Counted from the stretch's first letter, positions 1 through 7,758 are shown. The stretch is DNA of 21,995 nucleotides from an uncultured Bacilli bacterium (GCA_910589335.1 CAJUTW010000024.1:1-21995); one strand, 5' to 3'. The notes: a model not told the origin generated them from the letters alone. Translations and numbers: made by a program.

Positions 1-1
1 T

Positions 2-1030
2 TATTTATGTTTAAGTAACCTATGTAATGATAATTTTATAAGTATAATTGTAGCGATAATTTATTTTATTATAAATTTAATATCACAAATAAATTATCCT
101 AAAATAAAAGAAATTAAACTTGCTGAAAAATTAGATCCATTATCTCTAACTATTCTCACATTTACCTTATTAAATTCTAATATTGTAAAAGATTTAAATA
201 TCTTCACTATAAGCGGAATATTTATAATTATTACGATGTTTTTGACATTTATTCACATCATTTTAAAAAATGTTCAAAAGAAAAAAATTTACTTTATTTA
301 CATAATAATTGGAATGTTTTTCTCATATCTTAACTTAAATGATGTTAAGGATTTTGAAATTATTATTTTACTAATCCCAGCTATATATCTTTTTTATATA
401 TTAAACTCTAATAAAAGTGATGACAAGTTTAAAATTGGATTATCATACATAAGTCTGAATTATATTGTTTATCATATAATAACAAAAACAAATATATTTA
501 ATATTCCTTTATTAACATCATCTATAATCTTTATTATTCTATTACTAGTAATAAACATTTTTATAAAAAATGAATTTTTAAAGAAATTAACTTATTTTAT
601 AATAATTTTACCATTATTTGATATTTTAAATGATATATTTATGGATAATGAGTTAAAAATTATAATAGAAAGTATCACATTATTATATTTAACTTTTTTA
701 GCAACAAAATTTTTATTTAAATCTAAAGATAGTAAAAACATTTTTGCAATTATCGGAATAATTATTTCCTTACAAAATGTTTTTTATAGTAGTTACATTA
801 TAAATTTGTATGTTGGGATGGTTGGTCTAATTATTATAATGATAGGATATAACAAAAAAGAGCTATTTGCAGTATTTATAACAGGAATCATTATAACTAT
901 TTTAAATATTTTAATAGCTTTATCCAATTTATGGGAAGAAATACCATTCTGGCTTTATCTTTTATTAGGTGGATTAGGAATAATTATATTTGTTACTTAT
1001 AAAGAGATAAAAAAATCTAAGATAAAATAA
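2..1030 (+). CDS. polytopic membrane protein, 5'-truncated by the window edge
   Basis: The reading frame is open from base 2, so the gene starts outside the window; the first internal ATG (236) is not its real start. The visible 342 residues are almost entirely hydrophobic helices, roughly ten or more, separated by short Lys/Asn/Asp-rich loops. The C-terminus is two helices, then a Lys-rich cytosolic tail ending KKSKIK. This architecture recalls the large multi-helix proteins of low-GC Gram-positives with SCO7613/DUF2157-like C-termini, but I cannot assign a family. No catalytic motif is visible. A hairpin with a T-run directly follows the stop, so this is the last gene of its transcript. Confidence 0.75.
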   Translation, partial: YLCLSNLCNDNFISIIVAIIYFIINLISQINYPKIKEIKLAEKLDPLSLTILTFTLLNSNIVKDLNIFTISGIFIIITMFLTFIHIILKNVQKKKIYFIYIIIGMFFSYLNLNDVKDFEIIILLIPAIYLFYILNSNKSDDKFKIGLSYISLNYIVYHIITKTNIFNIPLLTSSIIFIILLLVINIFIKNEFLKKLTYFIIILPLFDILNDIFMDNELKIIIESITLLYLTFLATKFLFKSKDSKNIFAIIGIIISLQNVFYSSYIINLYVGMVGLIIIMIGYNKKELFAVFITGIIITILNILIALSNLWEEIPFWLYLLLGGLGIIIFVTYKEIKKSKIK

Positions 1031-1061
1031 GACACTTATTTACACTAAGTATCTTTTTTTT
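1031..1061 (+). terminator. rho-independent terminator after the truncated membrane gene
   Basis: Stem GACACTTA / TAAGTATC with one mismatch, a 7-nt loop and a run of eight T. It starts immediately after the TAA stop. Confidence 0.75.
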
Positions 1062-1097
1062 GACAAAATTCGAAAAAACAAAGTGTTACTTTATAAA
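1059..1097 (+). promoter_or_regulatory. possible Spo0A-box promoter of the SpoIIB-like gene
   Basis: TTTGACA (1059-1065) and TTCGAAA (1069-1075) each differ by one base from the reversed Spo0A box TTCGACA and start 10 bp apart. TATAAA (1092-1097) begins 23 bp after the start of the second box. The histidine-kinase promoter at 19357-19395 has the same geometry. Caveat: with that -10, transcription would begin near 1104, inside the ribosome binding site, so another start point or coincidence is possible. Confidence 0.35.
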
Positions 1098-1108
1098 TGG
1101 TGATGCTT

Positions 1109-1570
1109 TTGAAAAAAACAATTTTATGGGGAATTACTTTTATTGGACTCGGTTTTTTTATAGGTGATTTAATATTTAATAATCGAGAATTAATATTAAA
1201 TAGTATTAGTAAACGTGGAGAACCATATTATTTTCTCCAAGAGGGAGTATATTCAGATAAACAAATCTTAGAAAATAATTTAACTTCAATTAATATTAAA
1301 ACAATTGATTATAATAATGATAAATTTTACGTTTATTTAGGAATAACTAAAAATAAAAAAGTAGCTGAAAAATTAAAAACTATTTATAAAGAAAAAGGTT
1401 ATCCTGTAATAATTAAAGAAAAACATTTAGAAAATGAAGAATTTTCAAATAATGTTACTCAGTTTGATTTATTAATAAATGCTACTAAAGAAGAAGATGA
1501 GATTTTAACTATAGAAGAAGTTGTTTTAGCAAATTATGATGAATTAATAAAATATAATAGTAAAAATTAA
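1109..1570 (+). CDS. SpoIIB-like protein: membrane-anchored, SPOR-type domain
   Basis: A 153-residue protein with an N-terminal membrane anchor (about residues 3-22) and an extracytoplasmic part. A stretch around residues 40-100 has the beta-alpha-beta pattern of a SPOR peptidoglycan-binding domain: a YFLQEGVY strand, a helix, a FYVYLGI strand, a helix, and VIIKEK. It lies directly before radC-mreC-mreD, the place of spoIIB in B. subtilis, where SpoIIB assists septal peptidoglycan remodelling during engulfment. Assignment rests on architecture plus synteny; similarity is weak. The TTG at 1109 is preferred because GGTGAT lies 4 nt before it. An in-frame ATG at 1097 would place that ribosome binding site inside the gene. 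Confidence 0.6.
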   Translation: MKKTILWGITFIGLGFFIGDLIFNNRELILNSISKRGEPYYFLQEGVYSDKQILENNLTSINIKTIDYNNDKFYVYLGITKNKKVAEKLKTIYKEKGYPVIIKEKHLENEEFSNNVTQFDLLINATKEEDEILTIEEVVLANYDELIKYNSKN

Positions 1571-1604
1571 AAAAATGTTAATAATAAAATAGAGGAGTAA
1601 AATA

Positions 1605-2285
1605 TTGAAAATAAAAGATATACCATTAACAGAAAGACCACGAGAAAGATTAAAAGAAGTAGGGGTAGCAAATCTTACTAATAAAGAACTTTTATCTATA
1701 ATAATTAAAACTGGGACAAAAAATAAAAATGTAAGTGATTTAGCTTTAGAATTATTAAAAGAATATGATTTACTTGATTTTAAAGACTTGAGTTTAGAAG
1801 ACTTAATTAAAATAAATGGAATAGGTGAAATAAAAGCTTTAGAGATTTTAGCAACAATAGAATTTGGCAAAAGAATATTTTTAAAAGAATCCAAAAAATT
1901 ACAAAAATTAGAAAATCCAAAAGCTATTTGGGAGTCATCTAAATACTTATTTGATAATTTAAAACAAGAATACTTCTATTGCTATTACTTTAATAATAAA
2001 CAAGAATTAATAGAAAGGAAATTGATATTTATGGGTACTATTAATCAAGCGACAACTCACACTAGAGAAATTTTTAAAGAAGCTTATAAAGTAAGTGCAA
2101 CAAGTATAGTTTGCCTTCATAATCATCCATCAAATGATGTTACTCCAAGTAAAGCAGATAAATTATTTACAGAAAGACTAATGAAAACTGGAACAATTCA
2201 AGGAATTCCTGTAATAGATCATATAATAGTAGGGGAAAATTCATTTTATAGTTTTTATGAACATAGCAATATTCTAAATCTTTAA
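1605..2285 (+). CDS. radC: RadC/YsxA family JAB-domain protein
   Basis: A 226-residue RadC-type protein of normal family length. The N-terminal half carries a helix-hairpin-helix region (INGIGEIKALEI, about residues 70-81). The C-terminal JAB/MPN domain has the complete metalloprotease-like JAMM motif: His172, His174 and Asp185 in HNHPSNDVTPSKAD. RadC was once called a DNA repair protein; its true biochemical role is unsettled. It starts with TTG at 1605, with AGAGGAG 7 nt upstream. Its position before mreC-mreD matches the Bacillus order, although mreB, which normally follows radC, is missing. Confidence 0.93.
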   Translation: MKIKDIPLTERPRERLKEVGVANLTNKELLSIIIKTGTKNKNVSDLALELLKEYDLLDFKDLSLEDLIKINGIGEIKALEILATIEFGKRIFLKESKKLQKLENPKAIWESSKYLFDNLKQEYFYCYYFNNKQELIERKLIFMGTINQATTHTREIFKEAYKVSATSIVCLHNHPSNDVTPSKADKLFTERLMKTGTIQGIPVIDHIIVGENSFYSFYEHSNILNL

Positions 2286-2334
2286 TTGTAACTGTTAAAA
2301 AATTATAATATAATAAGTAAGTGAGATGATTTAT

Positions 2335-3123
2335 ATGTATAAAAAGAATGTAAAAAACAAAAAATTAATTACAAGTTTAATAATTAGTATACTAGTAATA
2401 TTATTAGTATTTTCAATTATTTTGAATCGAAAAATTAACTTTATTGAGAACTTTTCAAAATCAGCTTTAACTGTTATAGAAAAAGTTATAATGTATCCTT
2501 TTACAGCTTTAAATAATGATAAAAGCATAAAACAAAGTGAAAGTTACTTAATTCAAAAAAATGTAAATACCTCTCTTGAAAAAGAAATAAAAGAATTAAA
2601 AGAGGTTTTAGATTTAAATAAGACTTTAACAGAATATCAACCAATTAATGCAACTATTCTCTCACGTAATAAAAGCTATTGGTTTAATACAATAAGTATA
2701 GATAAAGGAGAAAAATCTGGAATAAAAGAAAATATGGCAGTAATCACAAAAAATGGTTTAATTGGAAAAATTTCTAAAGTATATAAAAATTCTAGTGAAG
2801 TTAAACTAATTACTTCAGACGATTTAAACTTTAAAGTAAGTATTGCTATAAAAACTAATGATGTAGATAACTATGCAATATTAAATGGATATGATAAATC
2901 AACTGGATATATTCTTGCATCAGGTATAGATAAAACAACTAATATTAATAAAGGTGATAAAGTGTTAACTAGTGGTTTAGGAGAAATGTTTCCATCAGGA
3001 ATAATGATAGGAACAGTAGAAGATATAAAAAGTGATAAATATAATTTAAGTAAAGATATTTATATAAAAACTCATCAAAACTTTAACGATATTCATTATG
3101 TTACAGTGCTTAAGGTAAAATAA
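2335..3123 (+). CDS. mreC: rod shape-determining protein MreC
   Basis: MreC scaffolds the elongasome that inserts lateral wall peptidoglycan, bridging MreB/MreD and penicillin-binding proteins outside the membrane. The 262-residue protein has a Lys-rich cytoplasmic N-terminus, one membrane helix (about residues 10-29), a coiled-coil segment (about 65-95), and the beta-rich MreC domain with typical phrases such as GEKSGIKENMAVITKNGLIG and GLGEMFPSGIMIGTV. ATG 2335 is chosen over 2326 because GTGAGATGAT then serves as the ribosome binding site. mreD follows after 1 nt. mreB is not adjacent, unlike in B. subtilis. Confidence 0.93.
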   Translation: MYKKNVKNKKLITSLIISILVILLVFSIILNRKINFIENFSKSALTVIEKVIMYPFTALNNDKSIKQSESYLIQKNVNTSLEKEIKELKEVLDLNKTLTEYQPINATILSRNKSYWFNTISIDKGEKSGIKENMAVITKNGLIGKISKVYKNSSEVKLITSDDLNFKVSIAIKTNDVDNYAILNGYDKSTGYILASGIDKTTNINKGDKVLTSGLGEMFPSGIMIGTVEDIKSDKYNLSKDIYIKTHQNFNDIHYVTVLKVK

Positions 3124-3124
3124 A

Positions 3125-3631
3125 ATGTTAGTAATATCTATTTTATTATTTTCATTGATTTTTGATGGTTTACTTACAAATTATCTTCCTTTTTTAGTTA
3201 ACGATTTATCATGGTTTACACCTTTACTTACTCTAACAAGTATTTTAATAATCTATCCTTTTTATAGAAAGAAAGAAACAAAATACTATATTCTAATTTT
3301 TATAATAGGTATAATTTATGATTTACTTTATACAAATTTACTTTTTTTTAATGCAATATTATTTTTAATAATCGCTTTAATTTCTAAAATAATTCACAGA
3401 AATTTTCAAATAAATTTTTTAAAAATAATAATTTATACAATAATAATTATAAGTCTATATGAATCATTAAACGCCCTAATTATTATAATATTTAATCTAG
3501 TTCCTATGACATTTTATAAATTATTTTATAAAATAACTCATAGTTTGATTATAAATATTATCTACATTGAATTTATTTATTTAATTTTAAAAATAATACC
3601 TAAAAAATTCAAAAAAATAAGTATTAATTAG
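3125..3631 (+). CDS. mreD: MreD-like rod shape membrane protein
   Basis: A small (168-residue) integral membrane protein with about five hydrophobic helices, beginning 1 nt after the mreC stop. MreD proteins are this size, have this topology and almost always follow mreC. The sequence itself is poorly conserved in the family, so the call leans on context. It has FDGLLTNYLP near the N-terminus and GIIYDLLYTNLLFFNAI in the middle, which resemble the MreD consensus. The terminator hairpin begins inside its last codons. Confidence 0.85.
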   Translation: MLVISILLFSLIFDGLLTNYLPFLVNDLSWFTPLLTLTSILIIYPFYRKKETKYYILIFIIGIIYDLLYTNLLFFNAILFLIIALISKIIHRNFQINFLKIIIYTIIIISLYESLNALIIIIFNLVPMTFYKLFYKITHSLIINIIYIEFIYLILKIIPKKFKKISIN

Positions 3632-3647
3632 CATACTTATTTTTTTT
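3616..3647 (+). terminator. rho-independent terminator at the end of mreD
   Basis: Perfect 9-bp stem AATAAGTAT / ATACTTATT with an 8-nt loop, followed by a T-run. It overlaps the mreD stop codon and separates radC-mreCD from spoIVFAB. Confidence 0.85.
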
Positions 3648-3676
3648 GTTCATAAAATTAATTAAGGAGAGCAATT

Positions 3677-4246
3677 ATGAACAAACGAATCGAAGAAAAA
3701 TTAGTATTAAAAAAAAGTATTAAAAGAATAATTAGTAAATTAATGATTACAATAGTAATATTTTTAATAGGAATGATTACAATAAAAGCTAAACCAACTT
3801 TAAAAAAAGAAATTAAAGCAAATATTTACGAAAAGAACTATAAGTTTACCAAAACAAAAAAGCTTTATGAAAAATATTTTGGAAATTTTCTATCACTAGA
3901 TAAAGTAATTAAAGAAGAACAAGCTGTTTTTAGTGAACAATTAGCTTTTGAGAAAAAAGAATCGTATGATAAAGGTGTTAAATTAAAAGTTACAAAAAAT
4001 TATATGGTTCCAACAATTGAAAGTGGAATTGTAGTTTTTATAGGCGAAAAAGAAAATTTAGGAACAACTGTTATAATAGAGCAAGTAGATGGAATTGATA
4101 CCTTCTATTCAAACATCAATATAAACAATATTAAATTATACGATTATATTGAAAAAGGTGAATTATTAGGAGAAACTAAAGGAAATGATTTATATTTATT
4201 TTTTCAAAAAAATGGAGAATATTTAGATTATCAAAAATATATTTAA
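3677..4246 (+). CDS. spoIVFA: SpoIVFA-like protein with degenerate LytM (M23) domain
   Basis: A 189-residue protein with one membrane helix (about residues 19-36) and an external C-terminal M23/LytM-like fold (about 110-189). The zinc-binding histidines of active M23 peptidases are absent: the usual HxH strand reads LYLFFQ. SpoIVFA of B. subtilis is such an inactive LytM protein; it anchors and inhibits the pro-sigma-K protease SpoIVFB in the outer forespore membrane. The next gene encodes an M50 protease and overlaps this one, as expected for the pair. AAGGAG lies 8 nt before the ATG. minC and minD, which precede spoIVFA in B. subtilis, are missing. Confidence 0.82.
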   Translation: MNKRIEEKLVLKKSIKRIISKLMITIVIFLIGMITIKAKPTLKKEIKANIYEKNYKFTKTKKLYEKYFGNFLSLDKVIKEEQAVFSEQLAFEKKESYDKGVKLKVTKNYMVPTIESGIVVFIGEKENLGTTVIIEQVDGIDTFYSNININNIKLYDYIEKGELLGETKGNDLYLFFQKNGEYLDYQKYI

Positions 4247-4979
4247 AATTAATTTTCTCGTATATATTTTTGCTTTACTAGCCATTTTAACAGCATCTTT
4301 TAAAAACTTTTTTATCATAAGTTCTTTAATTATAATACATGAATTAGGTCATTTCATTTTTGCATTTTTATTAGGAGTAGAAGTAGATAAAATATATATT
4401 TATCCCCTAGGTGGGATATCTAAATTTAATATGCCTCTAAATTTTAGTATTCTAAAAGAATTTATAATTTTAGTAGCAGGTCCTATTTTTCAGACTTTAG
4501 CAAGTTTTTTTCTAATTTTAATTATGCCTTCCAATAAAGATTTAATTTTAGCTTATCATAATGGTATTTTATTTTTCAATTTATTACCTATATATCCCTT
4601 AGATGGAGGTAAAATAATAAATTTAATTTTTTCACTATTTTTTCCATTTAAATTAAGTTTGAAATACTCCATTTATATTAGTTATTTTGTTTTAATTACA
4701 ATCTTATTTATCAAAAAAAGCTTTACTATAAATATCATTGTAATGTTAGTTTTATCACTAATTTTAATTACTAAAGAAAAAAGAAAAATAAATCAACTTT
4801 ATAATAAATTTATCTTAGAAAGATATTTAAATAATTATAATTTTAAAAACAGTAAAATGGTTAATAATATTAATAATTTTTACAGAAGTAGGCGTCATTT
4901 AGTTAAAGAAAATGATAATTATTACTTAGAAAAAGACTATTTAATAAAAAAATATCAAAAATTTACCAAAAATCGTTGA
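4227..4979 (+). CDS. spoIVFB: SpoIVFB-like intramembrane M50 zinc protease, probable ATT start
   Basis: A site-2 protease; in B. subtilis SpoIVFB cleaves pro-sigma-K in the mother cell. The frame carries HELGH (residues 38-42 from ATT 4227) and NLLPIYPLDGG (Asp126), the M50 zinc ligands, plus several membrane helices. The frame is open only from 4227, after TAG at 4224, and contains no ATG, GTG or TTG before HELGH. An ATG-based start at 4431 would delete the active site. ATT 4227 has GGAG at 4214-4217, 9 nt upstream, and gives a normal N-terminus. It overlaps the upstream gene by 20 nt, suggesting coupled translation. ATC 4230 or ATT 4248 are alternatives. About 250 residues. Confidence 0.85.
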   Translation: MIKNIFKINFLVYIFALLAILTASFKNFFIISSLIIIHELGHFIFAFLLGVEVDKIYIYPLGGISKFNMPLNFSILKEFIILVAGPIFQTLASFFLILIMPSNKDLILAYHNGILFFNLLPIYPLDGGKIINLIFSLFFPFKLSLKYSIYISYFVLITILFIKKSFTINIIVMLVLSLILITKEKRKINQLYNKFILERYLNNYNFKNSKMVNNINNFYRSRRHLVKENDNYYLEKDYLIKKYQKFTKNR

Positions 4980-5005
4980 CTTTTAAAAAAATGCTATGCT
5001 ATAAT
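4976..5005 (+). promoter_or_regulatory. promoter of tRNA-Ala
   Basis: TTGACT (4976-4981), an 18-bp spacer and TATAAT (5000-5005) preceded by TG at -15 (extended -10). The -35 overlaps the spoIVFB stop codon. The -10 lies about 28 bp before the tRNA. Confidence 0.88.
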
Positions 5006-5032
5006 CAATTTGTCGCTTGGAAAAGTGATTAT

Positions 5033-5108
5033 GGGGCATTAGCTCAGCTGGGAGAGCGCCACGTTTGCACCGTGGAGGTCAGCGGTTCGATCCCGCTATG
5101 CTCCACCA
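5033..5108 (+). tRNA. tRNA-Ala (anticodon TGC)
   Basis: Cloverleaf of 76 nt: acceptor stem GGGGCAT / ATGCTCC with one G-T pair, D arm GCTC..GAGC, anticodon stem CCACG / CGTGG with loop TTTGCAC (anticodon TGC at 5066-5068), and T arm with GGTTCGATCCC. The discriminator A and CCA are encoded. A recombinase remnant lies just downstream, so its 3' end is a likely past integration site. Confidence 0.97.
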
Positions 5109-5118
5109 TATGGAATTT

Positions 5119-5147
5119 AACGTTGAGAAATCAGCGTTTTTATTTTT
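5119..5147 (+). terminator. terminator of tRNA-Ala
   Basis: Stem AACGTTGA / TCAGCGTT (8 bp, one T-G pair), GAAA tetraloop, then a T-rich tail. Confidence 0.85.
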
Positions 5148-5181
5148 ATCTAAAAAAGTTGACCTTATTTTTGACCTTGTT

Positions 5182-5645
5182 TTAAACACGTAAATTTAAA
5201 TTATTTATTAAATTAACAATCGGTGTTTGCACATCTGGAAATAAACGTAGATATGTTTCTTGCATTACTTTTATAGTGTGACCTAATCTATTACTCATCA
5301 TTAAAAAAATTTTGTAGTATCGGTCTCACCTGTTTTTAAGTACTCATTAACCATTAATGATACATAGCTATGTCTAAATTCATGATTTGTAATTTCTGGT
5401 ATTCCACAGGATTTAAAATATTTATGTTTTCTATTACAATTGTTGTTTGAAGCATAAATCTAGAACATCCAAATACAAACCAACTTTCTTTAAAATCAGA
5501 ATATTCCATACAATATTTCTTATAAAGTGCTCAAGTAACGTTTTACTCATTTTTACTTTTCTATTCATATAATTTTTTGTAGATGTAATTTTATAAGCCT
5601 GTGTAGTTTTGACAGTTAAAGTTTGGCTGAATACACGCAAATTTG
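5182..5645 (-). pseudogene. tyrosine recombinase (phage/ICE integrase) remnant
   Basis: Only the C-terminal catalytic half survives, in at least three pieces. Reading from 5645 downward: LTVKTTQAYKITSTKNYMNR with KMSKTLLEHFI (the beta-hairpin with the catalytic Lys), a shift near 5505, FKESWFVFGCSRFMLQTTI, a shift near 5430, then a long intact tail with HEFRHS (His, Arg), NRLGHT (His) and TYLRLFPD (nucleophilic Tyr), ending at the TAA at 5182-5184. The catalytic first Arg and the DNA-binding N-terminus are missing. The gene end lies 74 bp from tRNA-Ala and points to it, the usual arrangement for an element integrated in a tRNA 3' end. It is clearly non-functional. Confidence 0.85.
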
Positions 5646-5729
5646 GAGTCAAGCTGGATTTTCTGCAAAAGATGATTTCATAGAAGTAAACCAATTTGGA
5701 AATTCAACTATAGAACTAGTAGATCACCT

Positions 5730-5871
5730 TTTAGCTCATGATAATATGTGTGCATTAGGTACTACATCGTAGCTATTACCACACACTATAACATCTTCTA
5801 TTGTCTCTCTCAAATATGTTCTTTTTTACTGACATAGGAATATCAGTAGCTTCGCTTCTTTTTGATTTCAT
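5730..5871 (-). pseudogene. HNH endonuclease remnant, N-terminal part
   Basis: From ATG 5871 downward the frame reads MKSKRSEATDIPMSVKKNIF then ERDNRRC, the typical opening of mobile-element HNH proteins. After a frameshift near 5790 it continues as VCGNSYDVVPNAH, supplying the second CxxC cysteine and the NAH motif. Beyond about 5730 the reading frame is lost and the rest of the HNH core is absent. It probably belonged to the same decayed element as the recombinase fragment. Confidence 0.65.
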
Positions 5872-5873
5872 TT

Positions 5874-5895
5874 TAATATCTCAATTTAGATATTA
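5874..5895. repeat. inverted repeat before the HNH remnant
   Basis: TAATATCT - 6 nt - AGATATTA, perfect 8-bp arms ending 3 bp before the ATG of the minus-strand HNH remnant. It could be an operator or a hairpin over the ribosome binding site. Confidence 0.4.
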
Positions 5896-6326
5896 ATAGA
5901 TAATAAAAATACATAATAAAAATCTTTTGCTTTTTTTTAATGAGTATATTATTAAATAAGAGCATCCTATGAAATTTAGTCGAACTAAATCGAAATTTAA
6001 AAAATAAGATTTTTCGGTTAATCTTTTTCGTTTGCCTTTAAAGGCGTATTATCAATTCTGCAAATAGCAAAAGAAAATTTAGATATTTATGAGATACTAG
6101 AAAAAAATTAATAACTTGCTTGAATTATATTTTAAATTTTTTTATAAGCTTAAGATATGTTATAATTTTATTTAAAAGAGTTTCTTTCATTGAATTTTTT
6201 TAAGAATAAAGAATAATTATAAGTTGGAGCTTTAATTTGGTTTTATTTAGTAATACAATAATTAAAGAAATAATAGTAAATTAAAGTTTTATTATATTTC
6301 ATATGGTACAAGGAGCTGAATAGTAT
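5896..6326. other. decayed intergenic region without an intact gene
   Basis: No complete gene is visible. A short plus-strand open segment at 6022-6111 ends ILQIAKENLDIYEILEKN and may be the tail of a deleted gene of unknown family. An extended -10 (TGTTATAAT, hexamer at 6161-6166) lacks a clear -35 but could drive the kinase remnant. Between it and the kinase, CTTTAATTT (6230-6238) and AAATTAAAG (6278-6286) can pair as a 9-bp stem around a large loop. Confidence 0.5.
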
Positions 6327-6903
6327 ATGAAGAATATTCTAATAATGGGAATTGGCAGAGCAGGAAAAACAACATTGAGTGAATGATAAAAAATAAATAT
6401 AAAAATTATAGTTTAATACATAGTGATTCTTTAAAATGGGCAATGATTAGAGCAGAAGAAAAAGAACAGTTTTATAGAACTAATATTGATAAACAAAAAG
6501 CATTCGAACATAGTATTTACTTTCAAAAAACATTATTGGAGTTTTTTAACTTATGTATTTCAAAGGATAATAATAATTACGGATATATATTAGAAAGTGG
6601 ACAATTACATCCTAAAATTGTTAAAGAAATGATTGATTTCGAAAATACAATAGTTATATGTCTTGGACTTGGTACTTAAATAAAGATGAAATGGTAGAAT
6701 TATGTATTAAACATGATGTTGAAAAAGATTGGACATACGGATTATCAAGAGAATATTTAAAAGAACATGCACAAGATTGGTTTTCAATAAATGAAATGTT
6801 AAAAAATAAATGTCCAGAATATGGTATTAAATATTATGATACTTCTAATAATAGAGTTAAAATTTTAAATGATATAATGAAAGAAATTTCCGATTTACTA
6901 TAA
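6327..6903 (+). pseudogene. P-loop kinase-like NTPase with two frameshifts
   Basis: ATG 6327, with AGGAG 11 nt upstream, opens MKNILIMGIGRAGKTTLSE, a Walker A motif (GIGRAGKT, residues 8-15). The frame stops at 6384. Adding one A near 6383 continues it into a segment with LIHSDSLKWAMIRAEEKEQF. That stops at 6677, and adding one T near 6677 continues it to 6903. The repaired protein would be about 192 residues, the size and layout of adenylate/shikimate-kinase-like small-molecule kinases. The substrate is unknown. Both lesions are single-base losses beside short A or T runs, so either recent inactivation or assembly error is possible. Confidence 0.75.
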
Positions 6904-6970
6904 ATTATTATTTCACTATTAATTTTTATTTTAATATGTTATTATAAATTTAACAAAAGAAGTGAAAGTA

Positions 6971-7738
6971 ATGAAAAATATTAATGAAATAAACTTAAAA
7001 AAGAAAAAATATCTTATTTTTGATTTAGATGGTACATTAATTGATTCTATTGGAATATGGAATAAAACAGATCAATTTATTATTAAAAAATATGGTAATA
7101 AAGAATTAACTCAAGAAGAAATACAACAAGAGCGTGATGATTTTCTTAATAATCATCATGACACAGATATTTATCTTGCATATTGTGAATATATAATAAA
7201 AAAACATAATTTAATTATAAAAGATAAAGAAGATTTATTAAAAATTAGATGGTCAATCTCTAGCGAAATATTAGAAAAGGATATGGACTTTAAAAAAGAT
7301 GTTGTAACTCTTTTAATAAAATTAAAAAAATTAGGTTTTACATTAATACTTGCAACTATGGCACCTAGATTTCAGATGGAAATTTATACTAAGAAAAATA
7401 AAAAGATGCTAAGTCAAATGAATATTAATGAAATGTTTGATTTAATAACAACTAAAGATGAAGTAAAAAATAAAAAACCACATCCTGAAATATATGAAAA
7501 TATTATAAATTTTTATCATGCGTCTAAAAGTGAATGCTTAATATTTGAAGATTCCTACACTGGTGTTTTAGCCAGTCACAATGCTGGTATAGAAGTTGTT
7601 AATATTTATGACCAATATGCTGATATCGATCGAGAAAAGATAAACTCATTAACTGATTATCATATTAGTAATTATAAAGAATTTATTGACTATATTGATG
7701 AGTATTTTGCAAAAAAATACATTAAAAAAAAAGACTAA
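6971..7738 (+). CDS. HAD-superfamily phosphatase / phosphomutase-like hydrolase
   Basis: A 255-residue HAD protein with all four motifs: DLDGTLIDS (motif I, nucleophilic Asp), LILATMAPR (motif II Thr), NKKPHPEIY (motif III Lys) and LIFEDSYTGVLASHNAG (motif IV). The helical cap between motifs I and II is the beta-phosphoglucomutase type. Such enzymes remove or move phosphate on sugars or nucleotides; the substrate cannot be read from sequence. ATG 6971 is preferred to GTG 6962 because AGAAGTGA then precedes it at normal distance. It sits in a cassette with a kinase, a WYL regulator, a SIS protein and a Ham1-like protein. Confidence 0.88.
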   Translation: MKNINEINLKKKKYLIFDLDGTLIDSIGIWNKTDQFIIKKYGNKELTQEEIQQERDDFLNNHHDTDIYLAYCEYIIKKHNLIIKDKEDLLKIRWSISSEILEKDMDFKKDVVTLLIKLKKLGFTLILATMAPRFQMEIYTKKNKKMLSQMNINEMFDLITTKDEVKNKKPHPEIYENIINFYHASKSECLIFEDSYTGVLASHNAGIEVVNIYDQYADIDREKINSLTDYHISNYKEFIDYIDEYFAKKYIKKKD

Positions 7739-7758
7739 CTTGCAAAAGTTCTTTTTTT
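7737..7758 (+). terminator. weak terminator after the HAD gene
   Basis: Short stem AACTT / AAGTT with GCAA tetraloop and a T-run of seven; it overlaps the HAD stop codon. The stem is only 5 bp, so it may be leaky. Confidence 0.45.

Noticed and set aside
1544..1894. Minus-strand open frame over the start of radC
   Set aside because: Shadow of radC; composition is the reverse-complement image of Lys/Glu-rich coding sequence and there is no ribosome binding site.
2304..2309. TATAAT before mreC
   Set aside because: The only TTG-like hexamer is 12 bp upstream, too close for a promoter; left out as unsupported.
4976..5185. Open frame across tRNA-Ala
   Set aside because: It spans the tRNA and its promoter; translation of tRNA sequence is a common annotation artefact.
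5626..5772. 48-codon plus-strand open stretch reading AEYTQIWSQAGFSAKDDF...
   Set aside because: It has no clear start or ribosome binding site, matches no family I recognise, and lies antisense to the better-supported HNH remnant. Possibly a gene fragment, not reported as a feature.
5978..5994. AGTCGAA and AATCGAA 10 bp apart, resembling Spo0A boxes
   Set aside because: One and two mismatches, in a decayed region with no downstream gene or -10; part of a small ATTTAGT-CGA-ACTAAAT palindrome.
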